DNA of 64,000 nucleotides from contig NZ_KE386571.1 of NCBI RefSeq assembly GCF_000427645.1, positions 372,001 to 436,000 on the forward strand. The letters are read 5' to 3'. Position 1 is the first letter of the stretch, and every line of letters begins with the position of its first letter. Under the pieces are notes generated by a model that ran no database searches, was not told the origin of the DNA, and was given only the letters and a program-made list of their open reading frames with translations. The position numbers and the translations under genes are program-made. Below, piece by piece: positions 34,731 through 43,480 of this stretch. Origin of the DNA: Sphingomonas phyllosphaerae FA2. GTDB taxonomy: Bacteria; Pseudomonadota; Alphaproteobacteria; Sphingomonadales; Sphingomonadaceae.

Positions 34731-35057
34731 GCTCTCGCCCGCCTGTCAGTGGTGCGATCCGTTCGGATCGGCTATTCGATAACCCCGACCGGCCGCGCAA
34801 CCGATGTGGGGCGTCACCCGCCACCTTACCACCGATAGCGCCGGTGCCCGGCCTCTACCTCTACAGATTGTGGCAGAAGCGCACGACGGGCAAGTCCCGC
34901 GATAGGACCGCCTCCGGCCATATGATGATGCGACGCGCGGACTTCCGCCAATTTCCGAAAGCGCAAGTCGCCAAATTTTTTTTCACCATCCCGGGCCGTC
35001 GCTCGGGCGAATCGCGGCGCTGTTGCCGCGGAGCGAGCGCGCTTATAGAGCGTCGCC
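34731..35057. promoter_or_regulatory. divergent promoter region of nrdA and fumarase, with NrdR-like box
   Basis: A 327-base region with no gene. At 34858-34873 the minus strand reads CCACAATCTGTAGAGG, matching the NrdR box pattern (aCaCtAtATaTaGtGt) at most of its conserved positions. NrdR targets usually have two boxes about 31 bases apart, and I could not find a convincing second one. A run of eight or nine T lies at 34976-34985 on the plus strand without a strong preceding stem. Both gene promoters must lie in this interval. Confidence 0.35.
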
Positions 35058-36584
35058 ATGACGACCGTGATCCGTACCGCCGACCTGATCGAGAGCGTCG
35101 CCGACGCGCTCCAGTTCATCAGTTACTATCACCCGATGGATTATATCCGCGCGCTGGGGACCGCCTACGAAGCGGAGCAATCGCCCGCCGCCAAGGATGC
35201 GATCGCGCAGATCCTGACCAACAGCCGGATGTGTGCGGAGGGGCATCGCCCGATCTGCCAGGACACCGGGATCGTCAACGTCTTCGTGAAATGGGGCATG
35301 GACTGCCGGCTCGACGAAAACAGCCGCTCGATGCAGGAGGTCGTCGACGAGGGGGTGCGGCGCGCGTATCTCCATCCGGAGAACAAGCTGCGCGCCTCGG
35401 TGCTTGCCGACCCGGCATTCACTCGCCGCAACACCAAGGACAATACGCCGTGCGTGCTGCACGTCGAGATGGTGCCGGGCAACACCGTCTCGGTCGATGT
35501 CGCGGCCAAGGGCGGCGGCAGTGAGAACAAGTCGAAGTTCAAGATGATGAACCCCAGCGATTCGATCGTCGACTGGGTGGTCGAGATGCTGCCGCAGATG
35601 GGCGCGGGCTGGTGCCCGCCGGGGATGCTCGGCATCGGGATCGGCGGCACCGCGGAACATTGCGTGCTGCTCGCCAAGCAGGCGCTAATGGAGCCGATCG
35701 ACATGGGCCCGCTCAAGGCGCGCGGGCCGCGCAACGATATCGAGGCGCTGCGGATCGAGATCTTCGACAAGGTCAATGCGCTCGGCATCGGGGCGCAGGG
35801 GTTGGGCGGGCTGTCGACGATCCTCGACGTCAAGATCAAGGACGCGCCGTGCCATGCCGCGGGCAAGCCGGTGGCGATGATCCCGAACTGCGCCGCGACC
35901 CGCCACGCGCATTTCACGCTCGACGGATCGGGGCCCGCGTTCCTCGAAGCGCCCAAGCTGGCGGAATGGCCGGACGTCAACTGGACCCCCGACAAGGCCG
36001 CGATCCGCGTCGATCTCGACACGCTGACGCCGGAGGTGGTGCAGTCGTGGAAGCAGGGTGACCGGTTGCTGCTCAACGGCAAGATGCTGACCGGGCGTGA
36101 CGCCGCGCACAAGCGCATTGCCGACATGCTGGCGAAGGGCGAAGAGCTTCCGGTCGAGTTCAAGGGCCGCGTGATCTATTACGTCGGCCCGGTCGATCCG
36201 GTCGGCGAGGAAGTGGTGGGGCCGGCGGGTCCGACTACCGCGACGCGGATGGACAAGTTCACGCGGATGATGCTCGATCAGGGCCTGCTCGCGATGGTCG
36301 GCAAGGCCGAGCGCGGGCCGGCGGCGACCGATGCGATCCGCGAAGCGAAGAGCGCGTATCTGATGGCGGTCGGCGGCGCGGCCTATCTGGTCGCGCGCGC
36401 GATCAAGGGTAGCAAGGTTGTCGGCTTCGCGGATCTGGGCATGGAGGCGATCTACGAGTTCGAGGTGTCCGACTTCCCGGTGACGGTGGCGGTCGATGCC
36501 GAGGGGAATAACGTCCACCAGCTCGCGCCGCTCGTGTGGCGCGAGAAGATCGCGCGTGAGGGGTTGTTGGTCCCCGCCAATTGA
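35058..36584 (+). CDS. class I fumarate hydratase (iron-sulfur)
   Basis: Oxygen-sensitive 4Fe-4S fumarase interconverting fumarate and malate in the TCA cycle. 508 residues, two-domain single-chain form like FumA/FumB. Cluster cysteines and neighbours appear in GHRPICQDTGIVNVFVKWG, GGTAEHCVLLAKQALMEPI and AMIPNCAATRHAHFTLDGSG. The C-terminal beta domain has YVGPVDPVGEEVVGPAGPTT, typical of the family. The ATG at 35058 starts MTTVIRTADLIESVADALQF. It is divergent from nrdA and is followed by a family A repeat before the opposing oxygenase gene. Confidence 0.93.
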   Translation: MTTVIRTADLIESVADALQFISYYHPMDYIRALGTAYEAEQSPAAKDAIAQILTNSRMCAEGHRPICQDTGIVNVFVKWGMDCRLDENSRSMQEVVDEGVRRAYLHPENKLRASVLADPAFTRRNTKDNTPCVLHVEMVPGNTVSVDVAAKGGGSENKSKFKMMNPSDSIVDWVVEMLPQMGAGWCPPGMLGIGIGGTAEHCVLLAKQALMEPIDMGPLKARGPRNDIEALRIEIFDKVNALGIGAQGLGGLSTILDVKIKDAPCHAAGKPVAMIPNCAATRHAHFTLDGSGPAFLEAPKLAEWPDVNWTPDKAAIRVDLDTLTPEVVQSWKQGDRLLLNGKMLTGRDAAHKRIADMLAKGEELPVEFKGRVIYYVGPVDPVGEEVVGPAGPTTATRMDKFTRMMLDQGLLAMVGKAERGPAATDAIREAKSAYLMAVGGAAYLVARAIKGSKVVGFADLGMEAIYEFEVSDFPVTVAVDAEGNNVHQLAPLVWREKIAREGLLVPAN

Positions 36585-36667
36585 CGTCACCCCGGGCTCG
36601 ACCCGGGGGCCCGCTTCCTGTCGCGCGTGAGAGAAGAAGCGGGGTCCCGGATCAAGTCCGGGACGAC
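36585..36667. repeat. family A palindromic repeat pair between convergent genes
   Basis: The left arm CCCCGGGCTCGACCCGGGGG is a diverged version; the right arm GAAGAAGCGGGGTCCCGGAT with CAAGTCCGGGACGACG is canonical. The element fills the whole 87-base gap between the fumarase gene and the oppositely oriented oxygenase gene. Confidence 0.8.
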
Positions 36668-36671
36668 GACG

Positions 36672-37361
36672 TCAGGCGCGCGGCTTACGGCCCCAGGGTT
36701 CCTCGCGGAACCACTTGGTGATGATGTATTTGGTGCCCTCCAGCACCGCCATCCCTTCGTGGAGCGTCGCAATGTTCGGGCTGCCGTCGGGGTTCATGTT
36801 GTTCCACGCCAGCAGCATCCCCTTGCGCGGTGCGACGCGCAGGCCGCCCTTGGGGAACCAGGTCGCGCCGCCCTCCTCGACGTCGTTGAGGTAGATCATC
36901 GCGGTGAAGGTGCGCTGTCCGCCATTCTCGCGCATCGCCGGCCAATAGCTTTCGGCCTCGTGGAAATAATCGTGGTGCGCGCGGAACAGCTGGCCGGGCG
37001 CATAGCGCTGCCCCTGCATCGTCTCGCCGAACTCGGGCGCGATGCCGAGCGACGCGGCGATATATTCGTCGATCTGACGGATGCCGTCGGCGTTGCGGTC
37101 CATGTCGCAACTGTCGCTGGTGCGGCTGGCGGGACCGCCGCGGTCGCTGAACAGCGTCGAGGGGCGGCGGTTGCCGTCGATCACCTGCACCAGCCAGTCG
37201 CAATTGGCGGCGTCGAGGAAATCGGGGCAGCGCCACGCCGCGACCGTGTCGCTGGGCAGGCGCTGCATTCGAGGATCGGCGTCGAGCCGCGCCGCCACCG
37301 CCGCGCCTTGCTGGGCGCGGACGGCGGACGGGTGGCCGGGCGGGGTGGTGGCAAGCGACAT
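36672..37361 (-). CDS. 2-oxoglutarate/Fe(II) oxygenase, prolyl 4-hydroxylase-like
   Basis: Non-heme iron dioxygenase that probably hydroxylates a protein or small molecule. About 229 residues from the ATG at 37361; a TTG at 37397 is an alternative. The P4Hc domain covers the C-terminal 190 residues. Iron ligands are His and Asp in FRAHHDYFHEAES and His in NIATLHEGMAVLEG, and the 2-oxoglutarate-binding Lys is in KYIITKWFREEPWG. GGATWFPKGGLRVAPRKGML is also family-typical. No signal peptide. It is in tandem with the RcnB-like gene 47 bases upstream (10 bases if the TTG is used). Confidence 0.85.
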   Translation of the reverse strand: MSLATTPPGHPSAVRAQQGAAVAARLDADPRMQRLPSDTVAAWRCPDFLDAANCDWLVQVIDGNRRPSTLFSDRGGPASRTSDSCDMDRNADGIRQIDEYIAASLGIAPEFGETMQGQRYAPGQLFRAHHDYFHEAESYWPAMRENGGQRTFTAMIYLNDVEEGGATWFPKGGLRVAPRKGMLLAWNNMNPDGSPNIATLHEGMAVLEGTKYIITKWFREEPWGRKPRA

Positions 37362-37407
37362 GCGCGCCGGTGTGTCGCGCGCCGCCGCGACTTTCAAGCC
37401 ACCGACG

Positions 37408-38208
37408 TCACTCGAAGATGCCGTGGATCACGTCGACCACCGTGCCGTCCTCGATATCGACCAGCAGCGCGTCGTCGTAATAGCGGACCCAGCGATACGG
37501 CTCCTCGGCATCGGGCAGCCGGTAGGCGTAGGGATCGTAGATCCAGTAGCGCGGCGTGTAGAGCATCGGGGCGAGCGGCATGCCGACCCCGAAGCGCCGA
37601 TAGCCACCGCTCCAGCCATAAGGCGCGTAATAACGCGGCAGGCGGAACGCCGAGCGCCGCTCGTCACGATAACGGCTCCAGTCGTAGCGCGGCTCGCGGC
37701 GCCATGCGCGATCCCAGCGCCCGTCGCGCTCCGAGCGCCAGATCGCGGCGGGCGGCGTCGGCGCCTCGCGGCGATCGTAGCGGCGGCGGCCAGGCTCGGC
37801 GGTCCAGTCACGTTCGGGGGCGCGGCGCGCCACGTCGCCGCGCTGGTCCCGATATTGATCGCGCTGCCATGCCTCACGCGGCTCCGGGGCGCGGCTGCTC
37901 CGCCAGTCGCCGTTCGGTGCGGGCGGACGGGGGAGGGAGTCTTGTCCGCGATCGTCGCGTCCCCAGCGCTCGGCACCGCGACGATCGGGCGTGGCGCCGT
38001 CCCGTTCCCAGCGGCGCGGTGCGGGCTCCGACGCGCGAGTCGCGGGTGCGGCCGGGGCAGGGCGCGCTGCAGGCTCGGGTGGCGGGGTCGGCCGCTCGGG
38101 GCGTTCCCGCCGCCATTGCCCGCGATCCATCGACCGCGCGTCCTGCGCATGCGCCGGCGGCACCAGCGCCGTCATCGACAACAAGCCCGCCACCATCGCC
38201 TTCAACAT
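37408..38208 (-). CDS. exported arginine-rich RcnB-like protein
   Basis: 266 residues from the ATG at 38208, which has GGAGG five bases upstream; the GTG at 38214 would overlap that site. The signal peptide is MLKAMVAGLLSMTALVPPAH with AQD after it. The middle is a low-complexity, strongly basic stretch of Arg, Pro, Trp and Asp. The C-terminal 60 residues (LYTPRYWIYDPYAYRLPDAE, then VRYYDDALLVDIEDGTVVDV) match the RcnB periplasmic domain, named for a nickel/cobalt homeostasis factor of E. coli. Metal binding by this protein is not shown. It is in tandem with the 2OG oxygenase. Confidence 0.78.
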   Translation of the reverse strand: MLKAMVAGLLSMTALVPPAHAQDARSMDRGQWRRERPERPTPPPEPAARPAPAAPATRASEPAPRRWERDGATPDRRGAERWGRDDRGQDSLPRPPAPNGDWRSSRAPEPREAWQRDQYRDQRGDVARRAPERDWTAEPGRRRYDRREAPTPPAAIWRSERDGRWDRAWRREPRYDWSRYRDERRSAFRLPRYYAPYGWSGGYRRFGVGMPLAPMLYTPRYWIYDPYAYRLPDAEEPYRWVRYYDDALLVDIEDGTVVDVIHGIFE

Positions 38209-38296
38209 CGCCACCTCCGACTATCGTGCCGCCGTCCTGCCACGCGGTGCGACAACGAAGACTGAACCGGTCGTGCAGCCGATTGAAAGCCACGCG

Positions 38297-41173
38297 TCAT
38301 CCCCCGGCGAGGATCGCCCCGACCCGCTCGATCAACAGCCGGCGCGGATAGGGTTTGCGGATCAGCCGATCCTCGCTGACCCCCGCCAGATCGGACGGAT
38401 CGGCATGGCCGGTGACGAACAGCACCGCGATCTGGCGGTGAAGCTCCTGCAGACGGCGCGCGAACTGGACGCCCGTCATGCCCGGCATCGCGATATCGGT
38501 GACGACCAGCCGAACCGCCGGTTCGTGGACCAGCGCCTCCAGCGCCGCCTCGCCATCGGCCGCCTCGATCACGCGGCATCCCGCCTCGCGCAGCGCCTCG
38601 ACCGCGACCTGGCGGACGCGGTCGTCGTCGTCGAGCACCATCACCGTTGCGCCATCGATCAGCTCGGCAGGCCCGATCGCCGGCGCGACGGGCGTCACCT
38701 CGGCGGGCGCCACGGCGGCGCGCGGCACGAACACGCTGACCGTCGTCCCGCGCCCCGGCGCGCTGTCGATCCGCACCCCGCCGCCGGATTGCTTGGCGAA
38801 GCCGAAGACCTGTGCCAGCCCGAGCCCGGATCCCTTGCCGACCTCCTTGGTGGTGAAGAACGGCTCGAACGCGCGCGCCAGCACCGCCTCCGACATGCCG
38901 ATCCCGGTATCGCCGACCGCGACGCGGACATAGTCGCCGGGCGGCGGCTCCTCGGCGCGCTCGGGCCGGCCCCGCGTGGCATTGTCGACCGACAGCACCA
39001 GCGTGCCGCCATCCGGCATCGCATCGCGCGCGTTGATCGCGAGATTGAGGATGATCAGCTCCATCTGCGTCGGATCGACGAACGCCGGCCAGACGCCGGA
39101 CGGGGTGCGCGTTTCGATCGCGATGTCGCGCCCCAACGTGCCGCCGAGCAGTTCCAGCAATCCGGCGACGGTGCGGTTCAGATCGACGACCTTCGCCTCC
39201 AGCCGCTGCCGCCGCGAGAAGGCGAGCAATTGCGCGATCAGCGCCGCGCCGCGCTCTGCGGCGATGCGGACATGCTCCAGCCGCGGTTCGAGCCGGGTAT
39301 CGATCAGTCCGCGCTTGCCCGCCGCGACCAGCGAGTCGATATTGCCGAGGATCACGGTCAGCAGATTGTTGAAATCGTGCGCCACGCCCGAGGTGAGCTG
39401 CCCGATCGCCTCCAGCCGCTGCATCTGGTGGAGCGCCTCCTCTACGCGCTCGCGCTCCGCGATCTGTTCGGTCAGCTCGGCGGTGCGGTCCGCGACCCGT
39501 GCCTCCATCCGCTCGCCCGCAAGATGCGCGTCGGTCACGTCGATCGCGCAGGCGGTATAGCCCTGGAACATGTCGCCGATAAAACGCGGACGCGCCTCGA
39601 CGTGCATCCAGCGCGTCGCGCCTGCGGGCGTCAGCAGCGGATGCTCCCCGTTGAGCGGGCGCGGGGTTGCGAACCAGCCGGTGCGCGCGGCCGACGCGGC
39701 GCCGCGGCGATCCGGGCGTAGCAGCTCGACCCAGCCGCGCTGCTCGATCGTCTCGGGCGCGACACCGAGGATCGTCTCGAACCCGCGGCTGGCGAAGGTA
39801 ACCTGACCCTGCGGATCGGTCATCCACACCAGCGCGGGCAGGCTGTCGGCAAGCGTGCGGAAACGCGCCTCGCTTTCGCGCCACGCCTCGGCCTGCAGCT
39901 TGCGCGCGGTGATGTCGATGATCGTGCCGACCACCCGGACGCAGGTGTCACCCTCGAAGATGCCGCGCCCGCGCACCGAAAGCCAGCGGACGCCGCCGAC
40001 GCGTTCCTGCGCGACGCGGTATTCGACGTCGAACAGCCCGCGCTTGGCGGGGTCGATGACCGGCAAGAAGGCTCTCTCCAGGATCGGGCGGTCCTCGGGC
40101 TCGACCAGGCCGCGGAACGCTTCGCGGGTCAGCGGCGGGCTGCCGGCGGGAAGTCCGTAAAGCGACATGCCGAGCGGGGAGCAGATGAAGCGATCGGAGC
40201 GGAAGTCATAGTCCCAGGTCGCGATCTCGCCCGCCTCGGTCGCCTGTTCGAGCGAGGCGCGTCCGCGCGCCAGCGCCTCGCGCGCGCGGTGCCGGTCGGT
40301 GCGGTCGACTCCTTCGATGAAGATGGCGGTCACGTCGCCCTGCTCGTCGGTGATCGGCTGGCAGATGAAGTCGATCCAGTAATCGCGCAACACGCCCGGC
40401 TCGGCGGTCGGCAACTGTACCGGCATGTCGACCGCGCGGAACGGCTGGCGCGTCGCGCGAACCTCGTCGAGCCGGTCGATGAAGCCGGCGGCGGCGACTT
40501 CGGGTATCGCCTCGGCATAGCGGCGCCCCACCAGTTCGCGGTCGCCGGTCATGCGGCGGTAGGTGGCGTTGGCCAGTTCGATGACATAGTCCGCGCCGCG
40601 CAGCACTGCGATGAAGCCGGGCGCCTGATCGAACATCTGGTGCAGCCGTTCACGCTCGCGCTTCGCCGATTCGACCGTGCGCATCCGCTCGGTCACGTCG
40701 GACACCACGCCCAGCACTCCGCCGACGGTGTCGTCGTCGAGCATGACGGCGGACAGCGACAGGTCGAAATGCAGCGTGGAAGGACGACCGTCCGTCAGCA
40801 CGTGGAAGCGGCGGTCGCCGGCCGTCAGCGTTCGCCCGGTTGCGAAGACCTCGTCGACCATCGGCGCGACTTCGTCCCACGCCCGGTGCCAGCGCCGGTC
40901 GGCGGTCTGACCCAGCGCCGCGGGATGACGCTCCTGCAGCAGCGTCGCATAGGCATCGTTATAGAAGACGTAGCGCTGCGGACCCCAGATCAGCAGGATT
41001 TGCGCCCCGGTCGGCAGCAGCAATTCCAGCGTGCTGCGCAACGGCGCCGGCCACGCCTCGATCGGGCCGAGCACGGTGCCCGACCAATCGGTCGTGCGGA
41101 GCAGCTTTCCGACTTCTCCCCCCTTTTCAAAAGGGTGCCGGTCGTGATCCGGGCGGGAAGGAGGCGGCGTCAT
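38297..41173 (-). CDS. hybrid sensor histidine kinase with multiple PAS domains and receiver
   Basis: 958-residue cytoplasmic hybrid kinase. It has four PAS-type sensor modules in order (about residues 30-160, 175-300, 310-430, 440-560) and a short coiled coil (MEARVADRTAELTEQIAERE). The phospho-accepting His is residue 599 in SGVAHDFNNLLTVI, followed by an ATPase domain with LAINARDAMPDGG (N box), VGDTGIGMSEAV and GKGSGLGLAQVFGF (G boxes). The receiver at about 840-955 has phospho-Asp 893 in VVTDIAMPGMTG and Lys in IRKPYPRR. No membrane helix, so it senses an internal signal. The ATG at 41173 has its ribosome site unusually close. No cognate regulator is adjacent. Confidence 0.88.
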   Translation of the reverse strand: MTPPPSRPDHDRHPFEKGGEVGKLLRTTDWSGTVLGPIEAWPAPLRSTLELLLPTGAQILLIWGPQRYVFYNDAYATLLQERHPAALGQTADRRWHRAWDEVAPMVDEVFATGRTLTAGDRRFHVLTDGRPSTLHFDLSLSAVMLDDDTVGGVLGVVSDVTERMRTVESAKRERERLHQMFDQAPGFIAVLRGADYVIELANATYRRMTGDRELVGRRYAEAIPEVAAAGFIDRLDEVRATRQPFRAVDMPVQLPTAEPGVLRDYWIDFICQPITDEQGDVTAIFIEGVDRTDRHRAREALARGRASLEQATEAGEIATWDYDFRSDRFICSPLGMSLYGLPAGSPPLTREAFRGLVEPEDRPILERAFLPVIDPAKRGLFDVEYRVAQERVGGVRWLSVRGRGIFEGDTCVRVVGTIIDITARKLQAEAWRESEARFRTLADSLPALVWMTDPQGQVTFASRGFETILGVAPETIEQRGWVELLRPDRRGAASAARTGWFATPRPLNGEHPLLTPAGATRWMHVEARPRFIGDMFQGYTACAIDVTDAHLAGERMEARVADRTAELTEQIAERERVEEALHQMQRLEAIGQLTSGVAHDFNNLLTVILGNIDSLVAAGKRGLIDTRLEPRLEHVRIAAERGAALIAQLLAFSRRQRLEAKVVDLNRTVAGLLELLGGTLGRDIAIETRTPSGVWPAFVDPTQMELIILNLAINARDAMPDGGTLVLSVDNATRGRPERAEEPPPGDYVRVAVGDTGIGMSEAVLARAFEPFFTTKEVGKGSGLGLAQVFGFAKQSGGGVRIDSAPGRGTTVSVFVPRAAVAPAEVTPVAPAIGPAELIDGATVMVLDDDDRVRQVAVEALREAGCRVIEAADGEAALEALVHEPAVRLVVTDIAMPGMTGVQFARRLQELHRQIAVLFVTGHADPSDLAGVSEDRLIRKPYPRRLLIERVGAILAGG

Positions 41174-41247
41174 CCTTCCTGATGTAGCTTAGCCGGGGCA
41201 TCGCGAACAGTTGGCAAACTTGGTGCGCCGCCGGTATCTGAAGGGTC

Positions 41248-43296
41248 ATGAACCCTGCCTTCCGCTCGCTGCATCGCCACGGCATGGTGCGCGTCGCCGC
41301 CGCCACCCCGCTCGCCACAGTCGGCGACCCCGCCGCCAATGCCGAGGCCGCGCTCGCGATCGCGCGCACCGCGCACGACGCCGGTGTCGATCTGGTCGTC
41401 TATCCCGAGTTGAACCTCAGCAGCTATGCGATCGACGATCTGCACCTGCAATCGGCGCTGCAGCGCGCGACGCGGGAGGCGATCGCGGCGGTGACGGCGG
41501 CGAGCGCGGACCTGGGTCCAGTGCTGCTGGTCGGCGCAGCGCTGGAGCGGGGCGGCCGGCTCTACAATTGTGCGCTCGCCGTCGCGCGCGGGCGCGTGTT
41601 GGGGGTGGTGCCCAAGACGTTCCTGCCGAACTACCGAGAATATTACGAGAAGCGCTGGTTCGCGAGCGGGGCGGGGCTGGCCGGGCTCACGATCGCGATC
41701 GATGGCGAGGACGTGCCGTTCGGGACCGACCTGCTCTTCGCCGCCGACGATCTGCCCGACTTCGTGATCCATGCCGAGATCTGCGAGGATTATTGGGCGC
41801 CGACCCCGCCCTCGACGATGGGGGCGCTGGCGGGGGCGCTGATCTGCGCCAATCTGTCGGCGTCGAACGTCGTGATCGGCAAGTCGCGCGAGCGGATGAT
41901 GCTGTCGGCGTCGCAGTCGGCGCGCGCGATGTGTGCCTATGTCTATTCCGCCGCCGGGCCGGGGGAGAGCACGACCGATCTGGCGTGGGACGGACAGGGC
42001 AGCATTCACGAGTTGGGCGAGTTGCTGGCGACCTCCGACCGCTTCGCGCACGAACCAGGGCTCACGATCGCGGATGTCGATACCGAACGGCTGGTGCAGG
42101 AGCGGCTGCGCAACGGCACCTTCAACGACGCCGCCGCCTTCGCCGCGCATCCCGAGACGCGCTTTCGCCGTGTCGCTTTCCGGCACCAGCCCGAGTTTGC
42201 CGACGTCGGGCTGAAGCGCGAGATCCGCCGCTTCCCCTTCGTGCCCAACACCCCCGACAAGCTCGACGAGGATTGCTACGAAGCCTTCAACATCCAGGTC
42301 GAGGGAATTGCCAAGCGCTTGGTCGCGGCACGTGCGCAGCGGCTTGTCATCGGCGTGTCCGGCGGGCTCGACAGCACGCACGCGCTGATCGTCGCCGCGA
42401 AGGCGCTCGACCGGCTGGGGCGGCCGCGCAGCGACATCCTCGGGATCACCATGCCCGGCTTCGCGACCAGCGAGGGGACGAAGGGCAACGCGTGGAAGCT
42501 GATGCGCGCGCTGGGCATCACCGCCGAGGAAATCGACATCCGCCCCGCCGCGGCGCGGATGCTGGAGGATATGGGGCATCCGTTCGGGCGTGGCGAGCCG
42601 GTGTATGACGTGACGTTCGAGAATGTGCAGGCGGGGCTGCGCACCGATTACCTGTTCCGCATCGCCAACCAGCGCGACGGGCTGGTGGTCGGCACCGGCG
42701 ATCTGTCGGAGCTGGCGCTCGGCTGGTGCACCTATGGCGTCGGCGACCAGATGAGCCATTATGCGGTTAATGCCGGCGTGCCGAAGACGTTGATTCAGTT
42801 CCTGATCCGGTGGGCGATCGGCACCGACCAGTACGATCGCGAGACCGACGCGGTACTGGAGGCCATTCTAGGGCAGGAAATCAGCCCCGAACTGGTCCCC
42901 GGCGAGGTGATGCAGAGCACCGAGAGCAAGATCGGGCCGTATGCGCTCAACGATTTCTTCGCGCATTACCTGATCCGCCACGGTCTCGCGCCGTCAAAGG
43001 TCGCGTTTCTTGCGTGGCATGCGTGGCACGATGCATCGACGGGCCGCTGGCCGATCGGTTACCCGGAGAACGCGCGTATCGCCTACGATCTGGCGACGAT
43101 TACGCATTGGTTGGAGCGGTTCCTGATCCGCTTCTTCCAGACCAGCCAGTTCAAGCGCTCGGCGATCCCCAACGGGCCGAAAGTCTCGGCGGGCGGGGCA
43201 CTGTCGCCGCGCGGCGACTGGCGTGCACCGTCCGACGGCACCGCGGCAGCGTGGCTGGCGGAGTTGAAGGCGAACGGGCCGGATATTGAAGGGTAA
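41248..43296 (+). CDS. nadE: glutamine-dependent NAD(+) synthetase
   Basis: Amidates deamido-NAD to NAD using ammonia made from glutamine. 682 residues, two domains. The N-terminal nitrilase-type glutaminase (about 1-280) has the Glu in VYPELNLSSYAIDD, Lys in PKTFLPNYREYYEKRWF and Cys in IHAEICEDYWAPTPP. The C-terminal synthetase (about 330-680) has the ATP loop VIGVSGGLDSTHALIVAAKA and VVGTGDLSELALGWCTYG. Length matches the fused form found in Mycobacterium and proteobacteria. It is divergent from the hybrid kinase. Confidence 0.95.
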   Translation: MNPAFRSLHRHGMVRVAAATPLATVGDPAANAEAALAIARTAHDAGVDLVVYPELNLSSYAIDDLHLQSALQRATREAIAAVTAASADLGPVLLVGAALERGGRLYNCALAVARGRVLGVVPKTFLPNYREYYEKRWFASGAGLAGLTIAIDGEDVPFGTDLLFAADDLPDFVIHAEICEDYWAPTPPSTMGALAGALICANLSASNVVIGKSRERMMLSASQSARAMCAYVYSAAGPGESTTDLAWDGQGSIHELGELLATSDRFAHEPGLTIADVDTERLVQERLRNGTFNDAAAFAAHPETRFRRVAFRHQPEFADVGLKREIRRFPFVPNTPDKLDEDCYEAFNIQVEGIAKRLVAARAQRLVIGVSGGLDSTHALIVAAKALDRLGRPRSDILGITMPGFATSEGTKGNAWKLMRALGITAEEIDIRPAAARMLEDMGHPFGRGEPVYDVTFENVQAGLRTDYLFRIANQRDGLVVGTGDLSELALGWCTYGVGDQMSHYAVNAGVPKTLIQFLIRWAIGTDQYDRETDAVLEAILGQEISPELVPGEVMQSTESKIGPYALNDFFAHYLIRHGLAPSKVAFLAWHAWHDASTGRWPIGYPENARIAYDLATITHWLERFLIRFFQTSQFKRSAIPNGPKVSAGGALSPRGDWRAPSDGTAAAWLAELKANGPDIEG

Positions 43297-43305
43297 TCGA
43301 CTTTC

Positions 43306-43411
43306 GTCATCCCGGACCCTTCGACAAGCTCAGGAGAACCTTGATCCGGGACCCACTTTTTTCTTAAAGGCGTGAGAAAAGCGGGGCCCCGGATCAAGTC
43401 CGGGGCGACGA
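43306..43411. repeat. family A repeat pair interrupted by a CCCTTCGACAAGCTCAGG motif
   Basis: The left arm begins CGTCATCCCGGA, is interrupted by CCCTTCGACAAGCTCAGG, and resumes with CTTGATCCGGGACCCACTTT. The right arm is GAAAAGCGGGGCCCCGGATC with AAGTCCGGGGCGACG. The inserted motif resembles a separate short repeat seen in many bacterial genomes, so this looks like a composite element. It follows nadE. Confidence 0.7.
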
Positions 43412-43480
43412 AGGAGGGGCGGTGATTCGCGGTAAAGCGCGCGGGCTTCCCTTCCTTACAAGCGGGTCGTAGAAGGTGCC

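Noticed and set aside
34940..34990. Terminator before the poly-T run in the nrdA-fumarase gap
   Set aside because: The best stem before the T-run is only about five base pairs (GACTT/AAGTC) with a long loop, and no gene ends there.
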